Assembly (NCBI GenBank): GCA_022838705.1 | Contig: JALHJZ010000001.1 | Location: forward strand, 104,669-168,668 | From: Candidatus Bipolaricaulota bacterium | GTDB lineage: Bacteria > Bipolaricaulota > Bipolaricaulia > Bipolaricaulales > Bipolaricaulaceae | Reading direction: 5' to 3' | DNA length: 64,000 bases | In this document: positions 18,174 to 26,604 of the stretch, one piece after another | How the letters are laid out: each line of letters opens with the position of its first letter | Position numbering within the stretch: the first letter of the stretch is position 1 | The notes under the pieces: model-generated | Database searches by the model: none | What the model was told of the DNA's origin: nothing | Seen by the model: the letters and a program-made list of their open reading frames with translations, nothing else | Made by a program: the position numbers and the translations under genes

Positions 18174-18586
18174 AACGGAACCTCCTCTTCGGGTGAAGAA
18201 TCGGGGGGGATCTCGGTCCCTTCTTCCGTCGGCTGCGGCTCGGCGGTAGTCGGCCGGCCGCCGAGGAAGTGAACCGATTGCGCGACCACCTCCGTGGCCC
18301 GCCGCCGATCCCCGTTCTGGGTGGTGAACGACCTCACCCGGAGCCGTCCATCCACTGCCACCTGACGTCCCTTGCGCAAATAAGCTGCGCAGTTCTCAGC
18401 TTGCTTCCCCCACACCACAATGGGGAGGAAGGTCACCTCTTCCTCGGGTTGCCCACTCTCCGGGTTGACCCACCGCCGGTTGACCGCGATGTCGAACCGG
18501 AGCATCGCTCGGCCGCTCTGAGTGAACTTGAGATCGGGGTCGGCCGTGAGGCGTCCCGTGAGGACGACCCGGTTGAGGTCGCTCAT
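18170..18586 (-). CDS. ssb: Single-stranded DNA-binding protein
   Basis: A 138-residue SSB with an N-terminal OB fold (NRVVLTGRLTADPDL, FLPIVVWGKQAENCAAYL) that coats single-stranded DNA. A short acidic disordered tail ends in PEEEVPF, the usual protein-interaction tip. It sits between rpsF and rpsR, the classical S6-SSB-S18 order, starting directly after the rpsF stop. Confidence 0.96.
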   Translation of the reverse strand: MSDLNRVVLTGRLTADPDLKFTQSGRAMLRFDIAVNRRWVNPESGQPEEEVTFLPIVVWGKQAENCAAYLRKGRQVAVDGRLRVRSFTTQNGDRRRATEVVAQSVHFLGGRPTTAEPQPTEEGTEIPPDSSPEEEVPF

Positions 18587-18889
18587 CTAGTTCTTGCTCA
18601 CCCGCACAGTCTGGTAGCGGAGGAGGGCATCGTCCATCGCCAGCCTCTCCTCCACCTTGCGTACCCGGTCGGCCGGGAGGGCGAACGTGACGAGGACATA
18701 GTACCCCTCGCGGAAATGGTTGATCTCGTAGGCGAGGATGCGGGTGCCCCACTCATCCGTCGTTTGGACGGTTCCTTCCTCAGATTCAATGATCTGTTGG
18801 ACCTTAGCGATCTTGGCCCGCCGCCCCTCCTCATCGAGGTCGGGGCGGAGGATGTACACCATCTCGTAATCGCGCACCTCACCGGCCAC
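18587..18889 (-). CDS. rpsF: 30S ribosomal protein S6
   Basis: Small-subunit protein that pairs with S18 on 16S rRNA. The conserved core is RDYEMVYILRPDLDEEG and ILAYEINHFREGYYVL. The GTG at 18889 is preferred to an ATG 27 nt upstream, because GAAGGAGGG ends about six bases before it and S6 proteins normally begin only a few residues before the YE..YI strand. First gene of the operon rpsF-ssb-rpsR-unknown-SHMT/GcvT. Confidence 0.93.
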   Translation of the reverse strand: MAGEVRDYEMVYILRPDLDEEGRRAKIAKVQQIIESEEGTVQTTDEWGTRILAYEINHFREGYYVLVTFALPADRVRKVEERLAMDDALLRYQTVRVSKN

Positions 18890-18928
18890 CAGCGTCCCTC
18901 CTTCAGGAAAGATCACGTATCACCGCGA

Positions 18929-18957
18929 ACTCTACCCCTGTCGCCGTGCGTCGTCAA
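18929..18957 (-). promoter_or_regulatory. Sigma-70-type promoter of the rpsF operon
   Basis: On the minus strand TTGACG, a 17-nt spacer and TAGAGT lie about 40 nt before the rpsF start. Hexamers and spacing are close to consensus. Confidence 0.7.
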
Positions 18958-18998
18958 CCGCTTTTCCGCGAAAAGGGGCATGGGAAGTACGTTCGCAC

Positions 18999-19027
18999 TT
19001 GACAACACCGGGAAAGAGCTCTATACT
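18999..19027 (+). promoter_or_regulatory. Consensus sigma-70 promoter of the HU gene
   Basis: TTGACA, a 17-nt spacer and TATACT, the best promoter match I found in the window. It lies 33 nt before the HU start and is back to back with the rpsF promoter. Confidence 0.85.
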
Positions 19028-19060
19028 AGCGCATCTTTGACCCAGGGAGGGGGTGTTACA

Positions 19061-19384
19061 ATGAACAAGGGAGAACTGGTAGATCGGATTGCACAGCGGA
19101 CTGGGCTTACGAAGAAGGACGCTCGGAAGGCGCTCGATGCCACGATTGACATCATCACGGAGAGCATCGCCGCCAACGAGGAGGTCCTCCTGACGGGGTT
19201 CGGGAAGTTCGAGGTGCGCACGCGGAAGCAGTCGCAGCGCATCAACCCGCAGACCCAGCGGCGGATCATGGTGCCGGCGAAGGTCGTTCCGGCGTTCAAG
19301 CCCGGTAAGAACCTGAAGACCCTGGTCGCCAAGCGCCTGACGGTGGTGGATCAGCGCGGCCAGCTGACAGTGAAGAAGCGCTGA
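19061..19384 (+). CDS. HU-family DNA-binding protein
   Basis: A 107-residue nucleoid protein that bends and compacts DNA. It begins MNKGELVDRIAQRTGLTKKDA and has the HU arm region (GFGKFEVRTRKQSQRINPQT, KVVPAFKPGKNLK). It is about 15 residues longer than E. coli HU, with a short basic C-terminal extension ending TVKKR. A purine-rich GGGAGGGGG precedes the ATG. The strong promoter fits an abundant protein. HU and IHF subunits cannot be separated with certainty, but a lone gene suggests a homodimer. Confidence 0.93.
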   Translation: MNKGELVDRIAQRTGLTKKDARKALDATIDIITESIAANEEVLLTGFGKFEVRTRKQSQRINPQTQRRIMVPAKVVPAFKPGKNLKTLVAKRLTVVDQRGQLTVKKR

Positions 19385-19406
19385 CGTTCGCTCGTCAGGG
19401 GATGAG

Positions 19407-19437
19407 GTGGGCGGCTACCGCGAGGGTAGCCGCCCAC
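19407..19437 (+). terminator. Hairpin terminator after the HU gene
   Basis: A perfect 13-bp stem (GTGGGCGGCTACC with GGTAGCCGCCCAC) closes a five-base loop, with no T tract. A smaller stem (CTGACG/CGTCAG) overlaps the HU stop at 19381-19398. The following ~170 bp to the asnS end hold no gene or RNA family that I recognise. Confidence 0.65.
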
Positions 19438-19607
19438 GCTCATGGTACAGCCGATTCGAGGAGGCGGCGCAGCCGGGACAGACCCTACGCCGGCGTGGCT
19501 GTTCCCTTCCCTCTATAGGCGAGAGCCCCCTCCACGAGCGTCGGGGAGTGAACGGGGCGACCTACGATGGGTCAGGAGCGTCAGTGTAACCCACGCCACC
19601 CTCCCCC

Positions 19608-20903
19608 TCAAGGGTACAGGCGGTCGAGGGTCCGCGGGAACGGGATCGCCTCGCGGATGTGGGGTATCCCGGCGATCCACTGCACCGTCCGTTCCACGCC
19701 GAGGCCGAACCCGGAATGGGGGACCGCACCCCAGCGGCGGAGATCGAGGTACCAGCGGTAGGGCTCCTCCGGAAGGCCCGCCTCCCGCAGTTGGGCCAGG
19801 AGCTCTTCCTCCCGGTCCACGCGCTGCGAGCCACCGATGATCTCCCCGTACCCCTCGGGGGCGATGAGGTCCGCGCACAGGGCGAGGTCAGGCCGCACCG
19901 GATCGCGCTTCATGTAGAACGGCTTGATCGCAGCGGGGAACCGTTCCACGAACACGGGGCGGCCGAAGTGCTGCGACAGCGCGTCCTCCGCCGGGGCCCC
20001 GAAGTCATCCCCGACCTCCATCGCCACCCCCGCCGCCTGGACGAGGGCCACCGCCTCGTGGTACGTGACCCGGGCGAACGGCTCGGCCACCTCACGGCGG
20101 AGGAGCGACGGATCGCGCTCCAGTTCACCGAGGTCGCGGGGGCGTTCCGCCACCACCGATTCGACGACGTAGCGCACGAGGTCCTCCTGGAGGGCGAGGT
20201 TCCCCTCGTGGTCGAGGAACGCCTGCTCCGCCTCGGCCATCCAGAACTCGGTCAGGTGGCGGCGGGTCTTCGACTTCTCCGCCCGGAACACGGGACCGAT
20301 CCAGTACACCTTCCCCAGCGCCGCGCACGTCGCCTCGAGGTAGAGCTGGCCGGACTGGGAGAGGTAGGCCGGTGTCCCAAAGTAGTCCAATGGGAACAGG
20401 GTCGTCGTCCCCTCGACCGCGGTCCCGACGAGGACCGGGGCCTCGGTGGCCACGAACCCCCGCTCGTGGAAGAAGGAGCGGATCGCCCACAGCACCGCAT
20501 CCCGCAGGCGGAGGATCGGCGTCTGACGGCGGCTGCGGATCCAGAGGTGGCGGTGGTCCATCAAGAACCCGGGCCCGTGTTCCTTGAGCCCGATCGGGAA
20601 CGGCGCGGTCGGGATATGGACCGGTTCGAGGTGGGTCACGGCGACCTCGAACCCGCCGGGGGCGCGCGGTTCGGCCCGCACCGTCCCCCCCATGCGGAGC
20701 GACGCTTCCTGGGGAAGGGAATCCGCGAGCGCGAACGCGGCCGGATCCGCCGTGGGGGTGACGACCCCCTGAACGAGGCCCGTCCCGTCCCGCACGAGCA
20801 CGAACCGCACCTTGCCCGAGGAGCGCTTGTTGTAGAGCCAGCCCTGGATGAGCACCTCGCTCCCCACGTGCTGGCCCAGTTCCTCGATGTACACGGGTCG
20901 CAT
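19608..20903 (-). CDS. asnS: Asparaginyl-tRNA synthetase
   Basis: Class IIb synthetase, 431 residues. An N-terminal OB anticodon-binding domain (VLIQGWLYNKRSSGKVRF) precedes the catalytic domain, with motif 2 around FRAEKSKTRRHLTEFWM and motif 3 GFGLGVERTVQWI. The ending IPHIREAIPFPRT is AsnRS-like, and the extra GAD domain of bacterial AspRS is absent. A non-discriminating AspRS of archaeal type is the main alternative. GGAGG lies six bases before the ATG. It follows acpP closely and is probably co-transcribed. Confidence 0.87.
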   Translation of the reverse strand: MRPVYIEELGQHVGSEVLIQGWLYNKRSSGKVRFVLVRDGTGLVQGVVTPTADPAAFALADSLPQEASLRMGGTVRAEPRAPGGFEVAVTHLEPVHIPTAPFPIGLKEHGPGFLMDHRHLWIRSRRQTPILRLRDAVLWAIRSFFHERGFVATEAPVLVGTAVEGTTTLFPLDYFGTPAYLSQSGQLYLEATCAALGKVYWIGPVFRAEKSKTRRHLTEFWMAEAEQAFLDHEGNLALQEDLVRYVVESVVAERPRDLGELERDPSLLRREVAEPFARVTYHEAVALVQAAGVAMEVGDDFGAPAEDALSQHFGRPVFVERFPAAIKPFYMKRDPVRPDLALCADLIAPEGYGEIIGGSQRVDREEELLAQLREAGLPEEPYRWYLDLRRWGAVPHSGFGLGVERTVQWIAGIPHIREAIPFPRTLDRLYP

Positions 20904-20926
20904 CGTCCGCCTCCGGAGGCCGTCCC

Positions 20927-21187
20927 CTACACCCCGCCCGCCCCTTCCTTTTCGTGGACGCGGGCCTCGATGTAGGCGATCGCCTCCCCCACCGTGGCGA
21001 TGTTCTCCGCGTACTGGTCCGGGATCTCAATCCCGAACTCGTCCTCGAACTCCATGATCAGCTCGACCGTATCGAGGGAGTCCGCCCCGAGGTCGTTCAC
21101 AAACGACGCTTCATCGGTGATCTCATCGAGATCCACCATCAGCTGCTCGGCGATGATCTCCCGTACCCGATCGGCAATCTCGCTCAT
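20927..21187 (-). CDS. acpP: Acyl carrier protein
   Basis: An 86-residue carrier of fatty-acid intermediates. [20 protein letters not shown] contains the phosphopantetheine-bearing serine. The ATG at 21187 (MSEIADRV) is preferred to a GTG nine bases upstream that lies inside the GAGGAGGTG ribosome site. It is downstream of plsX, matching a fatty-acid/phospholipid cluster. Confidence 0.95.
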   Translation of the reverse strand: MSEIADRVREIIAEQLMVDLDEITDEASFVNDLGADSLDTVELIMEFEDEFGIEIPDQYAENIATVGEAIAYIEARVHEKEGAGGV

Positions 21188-21245
21188 AGATCCCACACCT
21201 CCTCACTGCCCCACCGCGGGGCGGCACTGTCCCAACTGTGGGCCA

Positions 21246-21274
21246 GTTATATAGGGCCCCCCGGCGCGGCGCAA
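21246..21274 (-). promoter_or_regulatory. Possible promoter for acpP
   Basis: On the minus strand TTGCGC, a 17-nt spacer and TATAAC lie between plsX and acpP, about 59 nt before the acpP start. Confidence 0.45.
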
Positions 21275-21290
21275 CACCGCTCCGGCGGCC

Positions 21291-22331
21291 CTAGGCCGCG
21301 CCCGTGGGGGTGGCGGAGGGTACCCGGGGATCCCCGGGGTTGGCAAGCCCCGGCCCAGCGGGAGGGGAGGAAAAGCGGGACCGAAGGACCTCCACGATCT
21401 GGGACTGGCTGGCCTGGAACGTGCGCCGCAGGGCGCCCTCGATCGCCGCGGCGTCGGATCGGCCGTGGGCGACGGTCACGAGGCCGTTCACGCCGAGGAG
21501 GGGGGCAGCATTGCGCTCCTCGTAGCGGAGGCTCCGCGCCACCGCGCGCAGCGCCCGACGGGAGAACAAGGCCCCGAGCCGGGCGCGGGCCGAGCTCCGC
21601 AGGGCGTCCTTCACCATCGCCAGGACCGCCTCCGCTCCCCCCTCGACCGCCTTCAAGAACAGGTTCCCGCTGAACCCGCCCGCGACGACGACATCCACTG
21701 GCCGCTCGGTGAGGATCGTATGGGGCTCGACGTTGCCCACAAACCCCGCCGTGCGGGCAAGCAAGGGATGGGCTTCCCGGGTGAGGGCGTCCCCTTTCCC
21801 GTGCTCGGTCCCGATGTTGAGGAGGCCCACCGTGGGCGAGGGGATGCCGAGCACCGCCTGGGCGTAGGCCGCACCGAGGTCCGCGAACTGAGCAAGGTGG
21901 GCGGGCTTGGGGTCGGCAGTGGCGCCCGCGTCGATGAGGAGCACCTCGCCGCGAAGGGTGGGGAGCGAGGCACAGAGCCCGGGGCGGACCACCCCGGGAA
22001 GCCGCCCCAGGCGGAGGATGGCCGCGCTGACCACCGCCCCCGTGCTGCCGGGGGAGAGGAACGCATCCGCCTCCCCCCGGCGGAGCGCGTCCAGGCCCCG
22101 GGCGATCGAGGTGTCCTCGCGGCGCGCAACGCGGGTCGCCCCCTCCCCGTGGTCCGCAGCCGGCGGGCACTCGAGGACCTCCACTCCGGAGGGGAGGGGG
22201 GGGAGGAGCGGCCGATGGGCGACGAGGATGAGCCGAATCGGGAGGACCGTAGCGGCGCGGATCGCCCCCGCCGCGAGCTCGGCGGGAGGGCGATCAGCCC
22301 CCATCACGTCCACGACGATGCGCGGCTCCAC
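21291..22331 (-). CDS. plsX: Phosphate acyltransferase PlsX
   Basis: Makes acyl-phosphate from acyl-ACP for phospholipid synthesis; 346 residues. The N-terminus (IVVDVMGADRPP), SPGSTGAVVSAA, LLNIGTEHGKGD and VVVAGGFSGNLFLK are PlsX motifs. The GTG start at 22331 is forced by the tRNA-Leu gene just upstream: its CCA end is only six bases away, and the best ribosome site, AGGA, starts at the second base after that CCA. Tail residues 325-346 look disordered. It probably shares a transcript with the tRNA. Confidence 0.93.
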   Translation of the reverse strand: MEPRIVVDVMGADRPPAELAAGAIRAATVLPIRLILVAHRPLLPPLPSGVEVLECPPAADHGEGATRVARREDTSIARGLDALRRGEADAFLSPGSTGAVVSAAILRLGRLPGVVRPGLCASLPTLRGEVLLIDAGATADPKPAHLAQFADLGAAYAQAVLGIPSPTVGLLNIGTEHGKGDALTREAHPLLARTAGFVGNVEPHTILTERPVDVVVAGGFSGNLFLKAVEGGAEAVLAMVKDALRSSARARLGALFSRRALRAVARSLRYEERNAAPLLGVNGLVTVAHGRSDAAAIEGALRRTFQASQSQIVEVLRSRFSSPPAGPGLANPGDPRVPSATPTGAA

Positions 22332-22337
22332 CGGTCC

Positions 22338-22424
22338 TGGTGCCGAGGGTGGGATTTGAACCCACACAGGCCGAAGCCCACTGCCCCCTCAAGACAGCGC
22401 GTCTGCCAATTCCGCCACCTCGGC
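22338..22424 (-). tRNA. tRNA-Leu (anticodon GAG), CCA encoded
   Basis: An 87-nt class II tRNA. The acceptor stem GCCGAGG pairs with CCTCGGC and is followed by A and an encoded CCA. The anticodon loop is TTGAGGG, with GAG reading CUC/CUU leucine codons. The variable arm is long, and the T arm is GTGGG-TTCAAAT-CCCAC. It reads into plsX on the same strand. Confidence 0.96.
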
Positions 22425-22432
22425 GCGGAGGG

Positions 22433-22461
22433 ATGGTAGCCGCATGGGCCCACAAGCTCAA
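22433..22461 (-). promoter_or_regulatory. Promoter of the tRNA-Leu-plsX unit
   Basis: On the minus strand TTGAGC, a 17-nt spacer and TACCAT are present. The -10 ends eight bases before the mature tRNA 5' end, so transcription would start at or next to the tRNA itself. Confidence 0.6.
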
Positions 22462-22498
22462 CATTGTCGCCGCGTTCGGGGGGAGGTAACGTTCGGCG

Positions 22499-23395
22499 AT
22501 GGCCGGGCCGCGGATCGTCGCCTACTGGGGGGACCCGCTCCTCGTGGAGCGGGCCCTCGCCCGGGCACTCGGGTCGTGGGGCCAAGCCCGGCGGGTGGTC
22601 CTGTTCGGGGACGAGCCGTGCCTCGATCGGCTGATCGAGGAGCTGGGGAGCGCGGACCTGTTCGGGGAGCGGCGGGCGATCGTCGTCCGTCGGGCGGACC
22701 CCCTGATGGGGGAGGAGCGGCTGGGGCGGGTGCTCGCGCGGGGGGTGCCGCCCGACCTCGGGGTGGCGTTCGTCGGCGCTATGCTGAGGGGCCCCGTGGT
22801 GCAGGCCGCTGAGGAAGCCATGTCCTTCCCCACGCCGACCGGCCGCGCACTGCGGGCGCTCGCCGCCGAGCTCCTCTCCGAGGCGGGCCTGGCGGGGACG
22901 GCCGCGATGGTGGACCCCCTCATCGAGGCGGCGGGGGGGGACACGCTCCTCCTCTCCCAGGAGGTGGAGAAGCTCTCCCTGTGGAAGGGGGAACGGCTCC
23001 CCGCGCAGTGGCGGGAGCTCCTCTTCTCCTCCCAGGGGCCGGCGTACGCGTACCTCGACGCCGTGGGGTCGCGGGAGATCCCCGCTGCCCTGGCCGCGCT
23101 ACGGCGTCTCCTCGCCGCGGGGGGGAACCCGTCCCCTCTCTTCTTCTCCCTCGTCGGCCACGTGCGGGCGCTCCTCGCTGCCCTCGCCGCGAGCGAGGAC
23201 GGACGCGAGCCGGCCGGCCCGCCCTGGCTCGTCCGGCGGCGGCTTGACCAGGCCCGCCGCTGGGGGGAGGCGAGGCTCGTCGGGCTCCTTGCCTCCCTTC
23301 AGGCGCTCGACCACCAGATCAAGACCGGCCAAATCTCCCCTGAGGCCGCCCTGCATCAATTCACTCTTGGGCTGGCGCGGGCCGGCCCGGGATGA
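22499..23395 (+). CDS. holA: DNA polymerase III delta subunit
   Basis: Clamp-loader subunit that opens the sliding clamp; 298 residues. It has the HolA layout: an N-terminal AAA+-like domain without a Walker motif (YWGDPLLVERALARAL, DLFGERRAIVVRR), a middle segment EAAGGDTLLLSQEVEKLSLW, and a C-terminal helical collar (LLAAGGNPSPLFFSLVGHVR). It is short for the family (about 330). Its last 35 nt overlap the 3' end of secD on the opposite strand. Confidence 0.85.
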   Translation: MAGPRIVAYWGDPLLVERALARALGSWGQARRVVLFGDEPCLDRLIEELGSADLFGERRAIVVRRADPLMGEERLGRVLARGVPPDLGVAFVGAMLRGPVVQAAEEAMSFPTPTGRALRALAAELLSEAGLAGTAAMVDPLIEAAGGDTLLLSQEVEKLSLWKGERLPAQWRELLFSSQGPAYAYLDAVGSREIPAALAALRRLLAAGGNPSPLFFSLVGHVRALLAALAASEDGREPAGPPWLVRRRLDQARRWGEARLVGLLASLQALDHQIKTGQISPEAALHQFTLGLARAGPG

Positions 23396-24755
23396 ACTCC
23401 CCCAGCCCCGTCGTCTCGAGGAGGAGGCGGGACAGGACGAGGGCGGAGAACATCGAGGCCGCGATCCCCAAGCCCAGCGTGATCCCGAATCCCTCCACCG
23501 GCCCTGAGCCCAACAGGAACAGGATGAACGCCACGATGAGCGTGGTGATGTTTGCGTCGAGGATTGCAGATAGGGACTTCGCGAACCCCGCGGTGACGCA
23601 CGCCTTGGGGGCCTTGCCCGTGCGGCGCTCCTCCTTGATCCGCTCGAAGATGATCACGTTCGCATCCACCGCCATCCCGATGGTGAGGACGAGCCCCGCG
23701 ATCCCGGGCAGGGTGAGGGTCGCCCCGAACGCGCGCAGCGCGGCGAACACGAGGAGCATCGTCATCAACATCCCGGCGTCAGCGACAATCCCCAACCAGC
23801 GGTAGTAAATGACCATGTAGATGAGGACGAGGACGAAGCTCGCCACGAGGGCCGTCATCCCCCGCCGCACGTATTCCGCGCCAAGGGTCGGGCCGACCGT
23901 CTGCTGCTCGATGATCGCCACCTGGGTCGGGAGGGCCCCGGACCGGAGTACCGCCGAGAGGAGCTTCGCCTCGTCGAGGGTGAACCGGCCGGTGATCGTC
24001 GTTGAGTCCTGAACGGACCTCCACCCCTGCTGGGCCGCCTGCTTGATCGAGTCGGACACGAGCGGGGCGGAGTAGACGACGTTATCGAGGATAATTGCCA
24101 ACCGATCGTTCACCTGCATGCGCCGGATGGCGTCAGCGAACCTCTCGGCCCCGTCGCGATTGAAGGTCAGGGCGATGAGGAACCCCGGGTTGCGCGGATC
24201 GGTGGAGGTGCGGACCACCGCGTTGTCGAGGACGTCCCCGGTGAGGAGCGGCTCGACCTCGACGAGGTACCACTCGCTCTGGTCCTGGTTGGGCAGGACA
24301 TCGAACAGGAACCCCTTGCGCGCTTCGAGGTCCTCTCGGTTGGAAGAGGCCTCGATCACCTTGCGGAACTCAAGGAGGGCGGTGCTCCCGAGGAGCCTCT
24401 CCGCCTCTTCAGGGTCCTGGACCTTGGGGATCTTGACCTCGACCCGATCCCGTCCCAAGGGCCGGATCTCGGCATTGACCATCCCGTACTGGTCCACCCG
24501 CTCCGAGAAGATCGTCACAAGCTGGTTCACCGCGTCCTGCTGCTTCGCAGGTTCGAGCTGGGACTCGCGAAGTGGGATGAGCTCGCCCGTCGCCGGGTCG
24601 AGGACCTGCGCCTCGAGCACGAGGCGCACCCCCCCCTGAAGATCCAAGCCGAGCTTGATCACGTCCTGAAACGGGAAGAACGGGTAGAGAAGGCCGATCG
24701 AGGCGAAGAGGGCTGCCACCACAACGCCAAACCGAACCCAGTCCGAACGCTTCAT
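23361..24755 (-). CDS. secD: Protein translocase subunit SecD
   Basis: Membrane subunit that uses the proton gradient to help protein export; 464 residues. It has an N-terminal membrane segment, a periplasmic domain starting GLDLQGGVRLVLEA, and a C-terminal five-helix RND-type bundle containing GMAVDANVIIFERIKEE. It follows yajC by 8 nt. The expected secF is not downstream, because the next gene is the convergent holA; secF must lie elsewhere. Confidence 0.95.
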   Translation of the reverse strand: MKRSDWVRFGVVVAALFASIGLLYPFFPFQDVIKLGLDLQGGVRLVLEAQVLDPATGELIPLRESQLEPAKQQDAVNQLVTIFSERVDQYGMVNAEIRPLGRDRVEVKIPKVQDPEEAERLLGSTALLEFRKVIEASSNREDLEARKGFLFDVLPNQDQSEWYLVEVEPLLTGDVLDNAVVRTSTDPRNPGFLIALTFNRDGAERFADAIRRMQVNDRLAIILDNVVYSAPLVSDSIKQAAQQGWRSVQDSTTITGRFTLDEAKLLSAVLRSGALPTQVAIIEQQTVGPTLGAEYVRRGMTALVASFVLVLIYMVIYYRWLGIVADAGMLMTMLLVFAALRAFGATLTLPGIAGLVLTIGMAVDANVIIFERIKEERRTGKAPKACVTAGFAKSLSAILDANITTLIVAFILFLLGSGPVEGFGITLGLGIAASMFSALVLSRLLLETTGLGEFIPGRPAPAQE

Positions 24756-24763
24756 CGTCGCAC

Positions 24764-25045
24764 CTACTTCCGCACCTTGTCCACGATGCTGCCCTTCGAG
24801 AGCCGGATCTTCCCATCCTCAACGGCGAGGAGAACCGAATCCTCGCTGATGTCCTCGATCGTGCCGAGGATCCCGCCCGCGGTGACCACACGATCCCCGC
24901 GCTTGAGCGAGCTGAGGAGGTCGCGATGCTCCTTCTGATGCCGGCGCTGGGGCCGGATGAGGAGGAAGTAGAAGATGGCGGCGAACGCCACCAGCATCAC
25001 GACGAGGGTGATCATGGACTGGGTTGTCGTCTCAGTCCCCGTCAT
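24764..25045 (-). CDS. yajC: YajC-family preprotein translocase subunit
   Basis: A 93-residue single-span membrane protein associated with SecDF. One N-terminal transmembrane helix (MLVAFAAIFYFLLIRPQRR) is followed by the conserved LKRGDRVVTAGGILGTIEDI region. AAGGAG lies seven bases before the ATG. It precedes secD as usual. Confidence 0.94.
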   Translation of the reverse strand: MTGTETTTQSMITLVVMLVAFAAIFYFLLIRPQRRHQKEHRDLLSSLKRGDRVVTAGGILGTIEDISEDSVLLAVEDGKIRLSKGSIVDKVRK

Positions 25046-25184
25046 ACCATCACTCCTTTTTCCCGTAGTCTACGCGCTCTGCTCGCCCCATCCAAAATGG
25101 CGACAAGCGCGCTCCCCTCGCTCCCCAGGGCGCACGCCGGTCCCGTTCGATCCCGGCCGCCGCAGAGCGAAAAGGTCGAGCCGG

Positions 25185-25190
25185 AGTATA
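25185..25190 (-). promoter_or_regulatory. Possible -10 for yajC-secD
   Basis: TATACT on the minus strand lies about 140 nt before yajC in a gap with no other gene. No good -35 is visible. Confidence 0.3.
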
Positions 25191-25234
25191 GCGTACCCAG
25201 CGGGGGCAAGCGACCTCCCGCGGGGGAACCCCGG

Positions 25235-26551
25235 TCAGGTGAGGTAGGGGAGGAACACCGTAGCCAGCCCGAGGAAGAGGAAGAAGCCGGTCAGGTCCGC
25301 GACCGTCGTCGCCACGGGGCCCGAAACCATCGCCGGATCAAGCCGGAGCCGCTTCAGCACGTACGGGAGAGAGCCCCCGACGAAACAGGCGGCGATCGTA
25401 TTCCCCATCAGGGCCACCGCGCTCACCACCCCGAACAGGGGCTTCCGCCACAGGAGGTACGAGATGAGCCCGATCTCCGTCCCCAAGATGAGCCCATTCA
25501 GGATGCCGACCGAGAGCTCCTTCCGCATCACGTGGGGCAGATCGGACCATTGGACCTCCCCAGTGGCGATCCCGCGGATGGCGACCGAGAGCGCCTGGGA
25601 TGCCACGTTCCCGCTCATGTCGGCGATGAGGGGCATCAGGCTGGCCACGAACGTGATCTGGGCGATCGTCTCCTCAAACTGAGCCACCACCGCGACGATC
25701 ACCAGGTCGAGGAGGATGTAGACCATCATCCACGGGACGCGCTTGCGCACGGAGCTCCACGGTGGGTCGAGCGGATGCTCCTCGCCCGCCGGGATGCCGC
25801 CCAACCGCAGCACGTCCTCCGTCGCTTCCTCGCGGATCACGTCAATGACGTCGTCAATCGTGACGATCCCGAGGAGCTTCCGGTTCTCGTCCACCACCGG
25901 GAGGGCGAGGAAGTTGTACTTGTCGAACAGGTGGGCCACTTCCTCCTTGTCCATCGTCACGGGGAGGGTCACCGCGTCCGCGTTCATGATCTGGCGGAGC
26001 GGGGTGGTGGGGCGGGCGAGGACGAGGTCGCGCAGGGACAGGACCCCGAGGAGCGTGCCCCGGTCATCCACGACGTACGCGTAGTAGACGGTCTCCGCCT
26101 CCTCCGCCCTCGCCCGGAGCTCCCGGATCGCCTCCTCGACGGTCATGTCCGCAGGGAGGGCCACGACCTCGGTGGACATGAGCCCGCCCGCCGTGTCAGG
26201 GGGATAGGAGAGGAGCTCCCCTAGCTCCTTCGCCTCCTGCGTCTCGAGGCGGGACAGGATGTCCTGCACCGTCTCCGGGGGGAGCTCGGCGAGGAGGTCC
26301 ACCGCGTCGTCGGGCTCCATGTGGGACAGGATGTGAGCAGCGTCCTCCCGGTTGAGCTCGGCGAGGAGCCGCGCTGCCTCCTCGGGCTCCATCTCCCCCA
26401 GCGGCGCGGCGGCGGCGCGGCGGAGGTACAGGCGGCGGAGGAGTTCCACCGCCTCCTCCTCGCGGAGCGCGGCGAGGATCTCCGCGACCTCCGCGGGGTG
26501 GCGGCGGATGAGCTCGGCGATGTCCAGGGACCGGGTGTTCTCCTCAGCCAT
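25235..26551 (-). CDS. mgtE: Magnesium transporter MgtE
   Basis: A Mg2+ channel/transporter gated by cytoplasmic Mg2+; 438 residues. The order is a helical MgtE N domain (~1-125), paired CBS domains (~130-250), a plug helix and five transmembrane helices (~275-438). SLMPLIADMSGNVASQAL and VATTVADLTGFFLFL lie in the pore region. There is no Shine-Dalgarno; TATAGT sits eight bases before the ATG, suggesting a leaderless transcript. Confidence 0.95.
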   Translation of the reverse strand: MAEENTRSLDIAELIRRHPAEVAEILAALREEEAVELLRRLYLRRAAAAPLGEMEPEEAARLLAELNREDAAHILSHMEPDDAVDLLAELPPETVQDILSRLETQEAKELGELLSYPPDTAGGLMSTEVVALPADMTVEEAIRELRARAEEAETVYYAYVVDDRGTLLGVLSLRDLVLARPTTPLRQIMNADAVTLPVTMDKEEVAHLFDKYNFLALPVVDENRKLLGIVTIDDVIDVIREEATEDVLRLGGIPAGEEHPLDPPWSSVRKRVPWMMVYILLDLVIVAVVAQFEETIAQITFVASLMPLIADMSGNVASQALSVAIRGIATGEVQWSDLPHVMRKELSVGILNGLILGTEIGLISYLLWRKPLFGVVSAVALMGNTIAACFVGGSLPYVLKRLRLDPAMVSGPVATTVADLTGFFLFLGLATVFLPYLT

Positions 26552-26559
26552 AACGACCG

Positions 26560-26565
26560 ACTATA
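26560..26565 (-). promoter_or_regulatory. -10 element of leaderless mgtE
   Basis: TATAGT on the minus strand ends eight bases before the mgtE ATG, with no ribosome site between and no clear -35. Confidence 0.45.
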
Positions 26566-26604
26566 CCCGTCACCCCCCGCCGCGCCCACATCAGGCGAAC
26601 CGGG

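Noticed and set aside
19438..19607. Possible small RNA between HU and asnS
   Set aside because: No SRP RNA, 6S, tmRNA, RNase P or riboswitch signature could be recognised, and no long stem beyond the HU terminator.
22448..22468. A 21-bp motif shared 18/21 with 61130-61150 (DNVELVG on the minus strand)
   Set aside because: The first copy contains the -35 of the tRNA-Leu promoter; the second has no matching -10, so the likeness is probably chance.
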